A stretch of 64,000 bases of DNA, from contig JAYKKI010000095.1 of the NCBI GenBank assembly GCA_039881145.1, positions 2,868,001 to 2,932,000 of the forward strand, given 5' to 3'. The notes below the pieces were generated by a model that ran no database searches, was not told where the DNA came from, and worked only from the letters and a program-made list of their open reading frames with translations. This DNA is from Druceiella hillmani. Taxonomy: Eukaryota > Arthropoda > Insecta > Lepidoptera > Hepialidae. Shown in pieces: positions 1 through 64,000 of the stretch. A program made the translations under genes and the position numbers. The stretch's first letter is position 1. The number at the start of each line of letters is the position of its first letter.

Positions 1-1223
1 ATTGATAAGTTTAATCTCAACGCAAAGGCATCGTATATCACGCAATCTGTTTGGCATTTGATTTCCAGGAAATAACCTACCTCATTTTGGCAATGCGGGA
101 AAATTTAGTGGTATGAAAAATCAAAACGTCCTAATAGCTGGTGCCTCATAAATCTTGTAACCTTGCTTTGGAAAAGATAGCTAGGAAAAGAAATCATGAC
201 GCAGAAAAAGAAGAGCCATGTAATGTTTTCTTAGGATTTGACCATCAGTGGGTAATAAAGTCCAAGATATTTATTCTGCTATTAGTTCAGAGTTATAATT
301 CTTAAGCATAATTAATATTGAAGATTGCCGTGTACGATCGTATGGTAATACTTATTTTATTCAAGGCATTCACAATGGTTTACAAGCTTAATTCATTGAA
401 TATCTTTATGCTTTTTCCGACTCATTCATTATATTAAATGTAATTGACACTGGCGATTGCGAAATTGTGCATGGAATCATGTCGTTCTGCATGTTGCTTG
501 AAAAAATAACGTGTTTTTCTTAAATTCATTAGAACGTTGAAATTTTGAATATTTCGAAGAGGATGGATCTAAGCGTTTTAAATAAATATGGAAAAGGCAG
601 ACACAACAAAATTGACGAGTAAAGAGCAGAAGACAATCTGAGGACGACATCCGTTGATTCTTTCAGAGCTAAACACATTTTTAGGGCTAACACGTTTTAA
701 AAGAAAAACTTTTAATCTTTGATTAAAGCGAACAAATCCACGACGCAGATATTCAGAGACTGACTTAGTTCAAGAATGTCTCTATATATTTTACAGCCAC
801 ATTTATTCCGAAAAAGACAATTATGAAATCAAAATCTTTTTTTTTAGAAGGCATTGTAAAATTTCTATTAAAGTATAGAGACCTATAAACTGTTTATCTT
901 ATTTAAGGCAAATCTCTTTATAGAACTATGTGTTTCAATAATGAGTTATGTAGGTTAAAGAAACTTTTTTATCTAAAAACAGAGTTATCCAAGTTCGTCA
1001 TTGAGTCTATAAAAATATAAACTTTTTAACCATTCTGCGTATGGAAGTAGTGTTAATAAAAAGTATCAATCGTGATAAAATTATATGTAGATTTCAATTT
1101 CAAGAACAAAATATCTCGTAAAATTCTGTTAAATATGTTTAAAGTTTAATTTATCTTGTTATATGTATAATAAAGAATAAAAAATATTTAAAATAAAACA
1201 ACTGTTCAGTTGTACACGTGATA
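1..1223. other. Intergenic, no gene recognised
   Basis: This is A+T-rich sequence downstream of spn-E. I see no exon-like open segment, conserved motif, RNA gene or repeat shared with the rest of the window. Confidence 0.5.
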
Positions 1224-1225
1224 TA

Positions 1226-1609
1226 CACAGTGTCCGGGAATAAATGTCGGACAAAGAAAGATATTATTTCTTGACTGAAAAATAGTCGATTGTCATTAAA
1301 ATAAAATTTAAAAGTTTACTTTTTTTTCAAAATATTGAAAATAATATTCATAATTATTTGTCACATTTTTCGTACACACGATACTCGGCACATTGTGCCG
1401 CGCCGCTCGGGGTAATAACCGGCGAACAGCTGCGAAGACATCGCCACTGCAGGCAAGTACTGGGTGTGTTAAAAAGAGTAATGTGTAATATTTTTTTGCA
1501 CTCAATTAGAAAAAGAACGTGTTTTACGTTTTATTTCAACGACAATTTATTCCTTTATAGCCAACGAATAGCGTCTTTCTTTGTCCGACGTCTATTCCTG
1601 GACACCGTG
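1226..1609. mobile_element. Tc1/mariner-type MITE, copy 1 of 4
   Basis: A 384-bp non-coding element with terminal inverted repeats. The left end reads CACAGTGTCCGGGAATA and the right end is its near-perfect complement. It sits between TA dinucleotides (1224-1225 and 1610-1611), the target duplication of the Tc1/mariner superfamily. A second repeated block, GTCGGACAAAGAAAGA, follows each end. Related copies lie at 42783, 48265 and 51609. Short open frames inside it on both strands are not conserved between copies, so I do not call a protein. Confidence 0.8.
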
Positions 1610-1844
1610 TATTAGTTATAAATATTTACTGAACTTTTATTAATGATCAAAACTAAATTTTGCTCAGTTCGTTTTGCTGATAAAAATAAATGGATCTATT
1701 CCACAACGATCTTTATAAGGTTTATAATGTTATACAAATATGGAGATTGTTCGTTAATTGGTGTAACAAGATTTTTTTGAATTCCTCACAAAAGTATAAT
1801 AATTTAATAAAGAGAAAAAATTTAATTTAAATGTTTCATTATGA

Positions 1845-2120
1845 ATATATTTGGCGTTAATTTTGCAGAAATTCATTATTCGCAATTAAATGAATCTACG
1901 TGATGTATTTAGTATTATTTCTACTTTCTTTAAGTTCTTTACCACGACCTAGGTTTCGTTGTATTACAACATCTTCAGTTGGGCTATTCGCAAAGATATC
2001 TTCGCAGCAGATAATTTTTGCTAATAGCCTGAAGATGTTGTAATACAACGAAACTTAGATCGTGGTAAAGAATTTTAATAAAGTAGAAATAATACTACAT
2101 CACGTAATTTCATTTAATTG
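1845..2120 (-). mobile_element. Snap-back retroposon-like element, copy A
   Basis: Two inverted arms that would fold into a long hairpin, joined by a short unpaired centre. The family 3' end (TTCAA on the minus strand) is at the left edge and the short 5' arm at the right. A 13-bp direct repeat, TGTTTCATTATGA, flanks it (1832-1844 and 2121-2133). The left arm carries the hammerhead-like core on the minus strand at about 1942-1983; the right-arm core has lost part of its first stem. Confidence 0.75.
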
Positions 2121-2632
2121 TGTTTCATTATGATAAACAGAACCTCCACGGAAAAGACTAAGTAGCAGAATAAAAGTTTATGCCCGCTGCTACGCACGTC
2201 GCAAAATATGAAGTATTTTTATGTTTTCTACGGATGGATTTTAAAAACCCTTTCACAACAGTTTTCATATAATTTAAAATAGTTTTCGCATGACCTATAT
2301 GAACAAATGAGACTGGCACTTCTTTTCGTATCTTTGGGCCACATTAGCATATACTGCGACATAGGAATGTCTGATTTTTTTATTTGAATCGATCTTTTGG
2401 GCCGCAATGGATTGTAACTAATCGAATCGATTCACGATCTGAATGGCATGAGTCTGATTCGATCTCACAAAGATCGTATTGTGATTTTAAAAAATAAAAT
2501 TAGGTAAATGTCTATAGATTTATTAAACAAACGCTTTTCATTACCATAAAAGTAGATACAAAGTTTAATGATCTTAAAATGTTACAAAAGCTAACTATTT
2601 ACATTCAGCCTCTTTAATAATAATAACTTTTA

Positions 2633-2826
2633 TTGAATATATTTAGCGTTAATTTTGTAAAAATTCATTATTCACAATTAAATGAAACTACGTGATATAG
2701 TATTATTTCTACTTTCTTTAAGTTCTTTACCACGACCTAGTTTTCGTTGTATTACAACATCTTCAGGTGGGCTGTTAGCAAAGATCTTTGCTAATAGCCC
2801 ACCTGAAGATGTTGTAATATAACGAA
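2633..2826 (-). mobile_element. Snap-back retroposon-like element, copy B (5' truncated)
   Basis: This copy has the full 3' tail at its left edge (the complement of TTGAATATATTTAGCG) and a complete minus-strand arm with the core at 2730-2770. The opposite arm stops inside its core at about 2826, so it is 5' truncated in the family orientation. I found no clear target duplication. Confidence 0.7.
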
Positions 2827-2839
2827 TCATACATCATTT

Positions 2840-4260
2840 AGATTATACAGGTTATATTTTAAAGGTTAGAAGCACATTTACGAAAAATGCGAATTTCACA
2901 GTGTTTTTTAAATGTTTCGTACATTATATATATAAAACGACCTGTCTATAAGCGCATCGCGATTATTATAAAAAAAATTGATTTGAAAAAGTTACTCAAA
3001 ACAAAATATATAATTTTTTTGTTTTATTAAAGTTTTTTTAATATTTCTACTTTTCATTTATAATTAATAACTACGTACGTAAAATATATATGAAGAGAAA
3101 TGTTAATAATAAAAGTTTATAAGAGTTTATAAATAAAAGTTCCGATCCGATCTTTATAAAGTAAATTATGTATACCGAATAGCATATTGAAATGGACTCT
3201 GTATGCATCGGTATATCGAATATTTTTTTCGAAATGTTTTGTACCTCTGAGTTATAGTGATCGAGCGCAAGGTTGTCTCTTTTTCTCTCATAAATTTAAA
3301 TCAAATCATATTAGTAAAATAACGGTGTAATATTGATATTAATTAGCGTAACAGTTTATTAGGTTACAATACTATACTATAAATGGAATACAATTAGTTT
3401 TGTGAAACGTCGTAGATTGATCGAATATATATTTGTGCCAACCATATTTTACGTATTCAAATTGGTTTGTTTACAAACATTCTCTTTTGGAATGAAATAA
3501 AGTTTTTTATAATCATAAGTTAAACTTATGTCAGTTTAACTTATTATTACTATTAATTCGATATACTATAAATATGTTTTTCATCGTATGAACTTACACA
3601 GGTGTAAAAATCTACATGTCGATTACATTATTTATTGTATACAATTTAAATCTATGGACCGCTACGTACTGGTATAACCACTTTTTGTCTGTCTTTACAC
3701 CAGCTGTTTGTTACAATAGTTTTTCGTAATCAAACACAGCATTTTAAGCGGCAAATTGTGTACTAACGAGTCCGTACAAATGGACGCTCGAGCGGGAAAA
3801 TATTCGTTAGTTTAGATGCCGAAGAAACACAAAATACTTTAATGTGTTTTTTTTTAATTTGCTAAGTTTAATATAATTCAATTTTTTGGCTCGTGTGTTT
3901 ATATAATTTAAGTTCTCTGATGCGATTTTAAAGCAAATATAGTGCTTATATTCTTTTTATATGGAATACGAAACATTTCTTCACTATAAAAACGTTATAT
4001 TGTTTAGAAATATGAAGCAATTTGGATTTGAGTGATTGTATTAATAATTGACTTTCATGTTTTATTGTTTTACGGAGTAAGTAAAAGTTCTTAGTATAAA
4101 CTTGTTATTTATTAGAAGTATCAAATAAATAATTTATTTAAGACTTACTTACGACGTATTGACTATAAAATTAAAAACCATAAAAAGGAGAAGGTGTGAA
4201 CCTTATATAATTGAATAAAATGTGTATAATTTAATAAAAGTTCACTCACATTTCCGCCAT
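2840..4260. other. Intergenic, no gene recognised
   Basis: A+T-rich sequence with only short open frames. No exon, RNA gene or repeat family recognised. Confidence 0.5.
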
Positions 4261-4261
4261 A

Positions 4262-5455
4262 ACAATCAGTCTGTTGAAACAAAACTGTCTCCCCACTGCT
4301 TTATGTATTTATATATGCACTGCTCATTTATTGAGATCCCTTTACGTTTAACAGTTGGGTAAGAGTAATAATACGTGCTGATTACTCGTTCGTTTTTGGT
4401 GTAGCGCTCCTAACGTGTAGTTGACGGCGACATTTAGTTTATCTGCCACACAGACTCACAATGTTCAAGCAACAGGTAGAACTAAATTATGTAGTTAATT
4501 CACTGAGAATTACGTAAATTAAACATGTAAATTGACGCAACAGATAGTACATGTTTTGATAGTCAAAGTGGCCTTGAATGAATTATGATTTTGTTGGTAG
4601 TATAAAATGCAAACATTTCATTTGGTCACTTATCGTTGACACTGAAATAACATATGATTTTTTAGTTACATATTCAAAACAAGCGATATGAATTTATTAT
4701 GGCGAAAAATTTATTACATAACAACTATGAAGCGTGACAATTAATATTGTCACATATATATGTGCTTATACATATAGTACTGTATTGTTTTTATAAATTA
4801 TTCAAGCAGCTATGACGCTGACAATTAATATTGTCACATATATAGGTGCTTATACATATAGTACTGTATTGTTTTCATGAATTATTGAAACAACTATGAT
4901 GTGTAACAATTGATATTATCTCATGTATATATGTATTTATACATATAGTATTCTTGCGCTCAACAATTATGCGACAGATTTGTTCACAAGCTAATGTAAT
5001 ACATACCATAAAAGAGTCTCCATCAAATGTTACTTTGATAATATTATAGTCTCCGCTATTTTTTATTAACAGATAAATTGGTTTTTAAATTAGTTTATGA
5101 ATTTATAAATTTTTTCTGTTTGCTCCTATGTTTTTAAAAACTGTTAAATGTCTTGCAATGTTGGAGACATATCTTAAGCAGTTCACTGTCAATGACGCTT
5201 CTATTATTCTTCTATACCCAGCGTGATCAAATTCAAATTCGGTTCAAAAAACAAATCCAGATCTGTTTTTTCACCAAGCATCCTTGTGATGTTCAATAAA
5301 AAAAGAGATACCGAATTAGCAACTGCCCTGATTAATGAGATCCTACTTTACGGTATATGGGGTAATAAAATAATTAAATAACAACTATAGCGTTTGTTGA
5401 AACAAAACTGATCTCACCACTGCTTTATGTATTTATATAAGCACTGTTCTATATG
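4262..5455. repeat. Pair of direct repeats about 1.1 kb apart
   Basis: Segments at about 4272-4330 and 5396-5452 share TGTTGAAACAAAACTG, a CCACTGCTTTATGTATTTAT block and a following GCACTG, with few differences. Two direct repeats around non-coding DNA could be very short terminal repeats or a local duplication. I saw no primer-binding site, polypurine tract or coding relic between them. Confidence 0.4.
4718..4935. repeat. Tandem repeat, about 84-bp unit, 2.6 copies
   Basis: The block containing TATTGTCACATATATA and TTATACATATAGTACTG recurs at spacings of about 84 and 85 bp (near 4751, 4835 and 4920). The third unit is the most diverged. Confidence 0.7.
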
Positions 5456-5570
5456 TTTCTATATGTGTCTATATGTTTTTTATTAATTCAATTTATTATA
5501 ATTGTAATAAAAGAACTTATTTTACAGAAGCAAAACCGAATATCTACATTGCAAATTTTCTGACTAACCA

Positions 5571-6172
5571 ATGTCTAACGCTTCCATAAACATAGACGGA
5601 GAACCATTAGCAAAGGTAAACAGATTTAAATATCTGGGGTCAACGCGGAATGCGGATGCCAGTGTCGACGCGGACGTTACCCATAGGGTAAATGCTGCCT
5701 GGCAAAAATGGAGAATGCTCTCCGGTATACTCTGCAACCCAAAGATACCAATACAACTAAAAGGTAAAATGTACAAAAGAGTCAAAAAACAGCATGAATA
5801 AAAAATGCACACAAACAAAATGAAAATGCTACGATGGGCAGCGGGAGTCACAAGACTTGATAAAGTAAGGAAGGAGTACATTAGGGGATCTTTGAAGGTC
5901 GCACCCGTAGTAGATAAGATGGTGGAAAGTCGTTTGCAATGGTATGGGCATGTGATAAGACAGGACGAATGTAACGCTGTAAAAACTGCCCTGGCTATCC
6001 CGGACACAAAAAAGGATAGAGGAAGACCACAGGCCACGTGGTGGACAACCATTGCCAAAGATCTGCCGTGGACAAATTTAGATGTAGGGACAACCCAAAA
6101 TCGTCTGACTTGGCGCCGGAATACCGAGGGCCGACTCCAAATAAAGGGAAGAGGCATGGAAGAAGAAGAATG
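5571..6172 (+). pseudogene. RTE-type LINE, 3' end of reverse-transcriptase ORF (broken)
   Basis: Two overlapping frames give the conserved C-terminal region of RTE-like reverse transcriptases: VNRFKYLGS near 5617, then MKMLRWAAGVTRLDKVR, RLQWYGHVIRQDE and DRGRPQATWW between 5820 and 6050. A stop or frameshift and a short deletion near 5800 remove the usual segment between the two parts. Everything upstream (endonuclease, most of the RT) is absent, as expected of a 5'-truncated LINE insertion. It is unrelated to the host gene and should be dead. Confidence 0.85.
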
Positions 6173-6299
6173 AAAGAACTTATTTTATTTTGTATTTTAT
6201 TTGTAAAGTTGACTGGCAGTCCTAGTCTGCATTTGTTTATATGGGTATATATAAATTCAAGTTTATTTAAACACCTAGATTGTTTCAACAGTTTATAAT

Positions 6300-6540
6300 C
6301 TACTAGCTATGCCTCGCAGTTTCACTCACGCGAAATTCGGAATATGAACATTTTTTTATCTGTCATAAGTTGCTCTTGGTTGTAACTAATATCATACCAA
6401 ATTTCATCAAAATCCGTTTTGCGTGATTTAAAAAAAAAGGTTTTCCAGCTTCTTTTATAAATCAATTACATTTTTTGAAATATTTTCCATGTACAAAATA
6501 TACAATGCTACAATTTTATTATATATATAGATAATATATA
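6300..6540. repeat. Interspersed-repeat remnant
   Basis: A short segment begins CTAGCTATGCCTCGCAGTTT and contains ATCAAAATCCGTTTTGCGTG, wording typical of short non-coding repeats (Helitron- or SINE-derived) in insect genomes. Only one copy is evident here, so family assignment rests on memory of similar sequences. Confidence 0.35.
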
Positions 6541-6544
6541 AATA

Positions 6545-7510
6545 GATGAATGCTGCAAGCATATGTACATTTTGTATTACATTTTGACTGACGGGACTTA
6601 ACTAGCAGGGTGTTTATTATATTTATAATTGAGACGTACGTGTAAGAAACAAAGAGGTTGCTTGAAAACGTTAGAAATAAGAACTTTTATGCTTATAATT
6701 TGTCAAGATCAGCACTGTATTTTATCGACAGAAAATAGTAAATGTTATTGACTATAAAGAGGCGTAACCTCTTGAATGAATATGAGATTAGATTTATAAA
6801 TAATTTTGATTCATTACAATATGTACGCTACGAGGACTTCAAAGGAAAAAATTACATCAGTTTAATGAAGTTTATTAATTTATCACCAGATGACACTGAT
6901 AAAATCTTACAAAGACCCATTGCTATTTTCTTACACAAATTGGAATTGTATTAAATTGACAGAAAAATTAATAGTGAAGAAGACAGAAAAATTCAATTGA
7001 ACGAGAAAGATATGTTCTCAATAAGTTACCCACGTATAAGTTTATATTGGCAAATAATTCTGTGCTAAATATCTTGTATAAAAAAAATTTAATTTTTGTC
7101 TCACTGTGTGTATGTTTATTGGCTATCTCCCCCTAAAAGGGTGTCTGGATGTAGTTCAACAAGACAGGAAGGTTATATACTCATGATCCAAGCAAGGTCT
7201 ATTCAGATTATTACTTAACACTGTTATCAATTAACAGATTACTAGATATTTAACAGTGACATCTGTTCCATCAACAAACATCATAAACATTTAAAAAAAT
7301 ATTACAATTTAGCTTAAAATTTTCCACTGGATGGCAAAATCAAATAAATGTTTATTCAGTTAAGATCAATATTCTAAATTTGATGATCAAATCTATTTAT
7401 TAACTATAGGGTTGTCACTCTTGTTGCGAAAATTGTTTAGTTAAATATACATTAATATGCTAGTTACAGCAGTATTTTACTTTTGCAGATAGAAACTGAC
7501 ATCTTAAATT
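6545..7510. other. Intergenic, no confident gene
   Basis: One 70-codon plus-strand frame (6742-6954) is the only open segment of note. It has no convincing splice context or family match. Nothing else is recognised. Confidence 0.45.
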
Positions 7511-7513
7511 GTA

Positions 7514-8699
7514 CACCTAATATGTACAAATTTGCTCGTCGTTTTCTTTGGGCTGTAAATTGTGGTCGATATAAATAGATCATAGACTAGACTGTCATAC
7601 AATAAACTTAGGCATGTGTCAATATAACCTAATTGATATATTAATCGATTTGTGTCTACATCACAAAGCTTTTCTCAATGTGAAAAGTCTGTGTACAAAC
7701 CAAATTCTCATTATTTGTGGGATATTTTAATTTCCTGTTTCAATATGAAGAAATATGCAGCAGAGTCCATCAAATGCTTTTCAATACTGAGGTGAGGCCG
7801 CTATTAGCGAAAGAATTTGTCGTGAGTGGTTTCAACTATTCAAGAATGGTGATTTGTTTAAGATAAGATGTTTAAGACCAGTATAGCGGTGGAAGGCAGA
7901 AGGTTTTCGAAGATGCAGAACTAGAGGCATTACTCGGTGGAGACCCTTGTAAAAATTAAGAATTGGTACAATCATTGGGAGTGACTCAACAAGCTATTTC
8001 AAAAGGCCTCAAAGCCATAGAAATGTTTCATAAGCAAGGAAATTGGGTACCGTACAAGTTGAAGCCGAGAGATTTTGAACAGCATTTATTTGCTTGTGAA
8101 CAGATACTTGAAAGACAAAGACGGAAAGGATTTTTGAATCACATTGCGAATGGGGATGAAAAATGGGTTTATTACAATAACCTCGAGCGCAGAAAATCAT
8201 AGGGAGTTCCCGGCCATGTATCCACGTTGATGGCCAAACCGAACATACATGGCTCTAAGGTCTTGCTCTATATTTGAAGGGACCAGCTTGGCGTAGTGTA
8301 TTATGAGCTATTAAAACAGACATCACACACATGAGCTGTTAAAACTGACATGATACGCAATTGATGAATTTAAATCAAGCATTGAAAGACAAGTGGCTGC
8401 AATACAACGAGAGACACGATAAAGAATTTTACAGCATGACTCGACCCTGTGTTGCGCAAGTGGACAGCACATACTTGGAAAAGGGAAGTCCTACTCCACC
8501 CGCCGTATTCTCTAGAGTTGTCTCATTTGACTATCACTTGCTTCGATCAATGCACACAGCTTGGCTGACGTGAAGAAGTAAAAAATTGTATCAATTCGTG
8601 GATCTCAAAAGACGACCAGTGATGGGCAATACTTTGAATAATAAATGTATATACAGTTCTCTACAATAAAGACTCCAAGCAAAGTTGTACACCTAATAG
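7514..8699 (+). pseudogene. mariner transposase element 1 (degenerate)
   Basis: A decayed mariner of about 1.2 kb. In three frames the plus strand still reads RICREWFQLFKNGD (near 7810), VTQQAISKGLKAI and GNWVPYKLKPRDFEQ (7980-8080), GDEKWVYYNN (8153-8185, around the first catalytic D), LGVVYYELLKQT (near 8290) and PPAVFS...YHLLRSM (8490-8560). Frameshifts and stops break it repeatedly. The right edge (TTGTACACCTAA, near 8687) is the complement of the usual mariner end; the left edge near 7516 is a weaker match (TGTACAAATTTGCTCG). It is non-functional. Confidence 0.85.
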
Positions 8700-8704
8700 A
8701 AACA

Positions 8705-9500
8705 TCGAAAACTTCCTGGACATTGCTCTTTTACCCTATTAAAATAATTCTATATTTATATCATGTACATGGCTATGTTTAACTCACAGCGCAGATGAAC
8801 GATCTTAGTATGTGGTGAGTTGGTAGCTTACAATTGCCGAACAAGACTGATGTTGACTTTGCATCGATTAAAACACAAATGGGACGTACACACCACCAAC
8901 TAAACGACAGAGAGAGTCGGCCAGTCACTAATTTTTTTGTAGGACCCATTTTTGTGGAACATGTGCCTTAAGGTATTAAATACTATATATTCTATTTTCT
9001 TCAATTACTGTTGGTCGTCTATGTTGTGCGTAAGACTTAACATTTTCCACTCATACATTGCCTTTAATTTGACGATACTTTTAGAAATAACTATGTTATG
9101 TAAATTCCTTATATTTTTAATGAATCATTGTTTATTAGAAGATATAGAGATGCTGGTTTATTTGGTTTTTCTTGGTTTTTAGATTTATAGAACTTTTTTG
9201 AAGACTTGAGATGTAATTTATAAAAATAAAGAAATTAAGTATATAATAGAAATAATATAGCATAATAGTAATAACTTCAAGAAATCTTTAAAGAGTCTTT
9301 TTATTCAATATGAACTTAAGAAATTTTACAGTTTCTACTTAAAACTATTCTTAGTTACTTCCTGTAAAACTTAAAAAACAAATAACATTCTTTTATCACA
9401 AAACATATCTAAATTGAACATGAAGAAAAGTAATCAAAAATATTTATTAGGCAATAATATTTACTAAATATTAAATAAGAAAATCAGATATATTCAAATA
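8705..9500. other. Intergenic spacer 3' of spn-E
   Basis: A+T-rich, with no conserved coding segment. It separates the dead mariner from the 3' end of spn-E. Confidence 0.5.
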
Positions 9501-9504
9501 CAGG

Positions 9505-9510
9505 TTTATT
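9505..9510 (-). terminator. Poly(A) signal AATAAA after the zinc-finger exon
   Basis: AATAAA on the minus strand, about 36 nt past the TAG stop at 9548-9546. Its position supports this exon being the true 3' end of spn-E. Confidence 0.6.
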
Positions 9511-9545
9511 TATATATCTCTGTTTACAACACTAGGCGTTACTTT

Positions 9546-63180
<53,635 letters not shown>

Positions 63181-63182
63181 CT

Positions 63183-64000
63183 GTAAAATAATTTGTAACC
63201 ATCAATCTATTTAAGAAATATAAAATGGATTAATTAAAATATTGTGTCACACGTTTTATTCTGTTGTAATATATGTTTTTATTTCTTTCGAAGAATTTAT
63301 TCAGTCACACCTGCCACGTTACTGCAATGATGGTTTCTATGAACCCATGTATATTTTTGGATAAATCAAGAAGTCAATCTGAAAATGTAGATTATATAGT
63401 TGTATAAAATTGTTTTTACTTATTTAATCTTTATGTTTTATAGAATAAAAAATAATTTTGTGATAAATTCCTTTATTATTCTGGAAATAGAAGTGTTTTT
63501 GTTTATTAGTTACTTCATAGCTCTTCAAGGTATAAACCGATCTTAACCAAATTTGGCAGAATAATAAGCATATATTACGGACTAATTAATATGATATTGA
63601 TTCTGATAGTTTCATGCTGGGGAAACACAGTTTTTGAAGCTGTTGCTGTGTTGCCACTATAAGAGACAAAAATACAGATAACAGCTAGTATATTCATAAA
63701 TTGTTGGATGATTAAAATGGAATAATTCAATGCAAAATTAGTAAGCCTATATCTGTTCCTGAAGAAAAGGAATACACCAAAGTGCACTATATAAATGTAA
63801 TATTATATTTTCGTTTACTAAATATTTTCTATTTCAACAGAAGTTATAACTTCAATTATGAATTTGAAAGGATTATAAGCTTTTGATCAACTAAATGCCA
63901 ATGACATGTAATAGCAGATACGCCGATTAATATTTTTCAATAAAAAAAATAGTACTTAGAATGTAACTAGGATTGATTGTTAGTATAACAATTAATTAAT
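63183..64000 (-). other. spn-E intron running out of the window
   Basis: No exon or repeat recognised. The 70-codon minus-strand frame at 63575-63787 has no helicase motif, so the next upstream exon is outside. Confidence 0.6.

Noticed and set aside
1308..1615. Overlapping open frames on both strands of about 65-85 codons
   Set aside because: They lie inside the Tc1-type MITE and are not kept in its other copies.
1845..2120. Calling the snap-back copies ordinary MITEs
   Set aside because: Long variable target duplications, a one-sided tail and 5' truncation do not fit a cut-and-paste element.
6742..6954. A 70-codon frame with QYVRYEDF, reminiscent of sulfotransferases
   Set aside because: The resemblance is only a few residues, there is no supporting neighbouring exon, and splice sites are unclear.

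Overview
The window is A+T-rich nuclear DNA from an animal, almost certainly an insect. It has GT-AG introns of up to about 7 kb and a dense mix of mariner, hAT, piggyBac-like, Mutator-like, Helitron, RTE and jockey-like relics. The Helitron and its CTAG end resemble those common in Lepidoptera, so a moth or butterfly is my best guess; that is inference only. No bacterial feature, CRISPR array, tRNA or rRNA was seen.

One host gene fills most of the window: the 3' three quarters of a minus-strand spindle-E (spn-E / TDRD9) orthologue, the DEAH-box RNA helicase with a Tudor domain that acts in the germline piRNA (transposon-silencing) pathway. I placed 20 exons between 63180 and 9546 from splice sites, reading phase and family motifs. 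Their summed length is 3354 nt, which is 1117 residues plus a stop, with every phase matching. Two exons lie outside obvious open frames with a start codon: a 164-nt exon with helicase motif VI and a 52-nt exon. A third, the last, encodes a C2H2 zinc finger and is joined by a GC-AG intron. The first RecA domain (Walker A, DEAH box) and the promoter lie beyond position 64000.

Layout: 1-9500 is downstream intergenic DNA with a Tc1-type MITE, two snap-back repeats, an RTE 3' end and a dead mariner. 9546-13365 holds the last two exons with a mariner that keeps its inverted repeats between them. 13.4-32 kb carries Tudor and C-terminal exons with Mutator-like, Helitron, mariner, LINE and hAT relics in the introns. 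32-48 kb carries Tudor and OB-like exons with a jockey-like LINE, three snap-back elements, a TTAA-flanked piggyBac-like deletion derivative and a THAP relic. 48-63 kb carries helicase exons with a 2.8-kb satellite of 115-bp monomers that stops at a splice donor.

The most interesting material is (i) a six-copy family of short snap-back elements with 9-14 bp target duplications, a shared 3' end, 5' truncations and a hammerhead-ribozyme-like core in the arms, which looks like a non-autonomous retroposon rather than a MITE; (ii) the satellite whose monomer resembles the first 30-odd bases of the intron that holds it; and (iii) the GC-AG intron that decides whether the helicase ends in a zinc finger.
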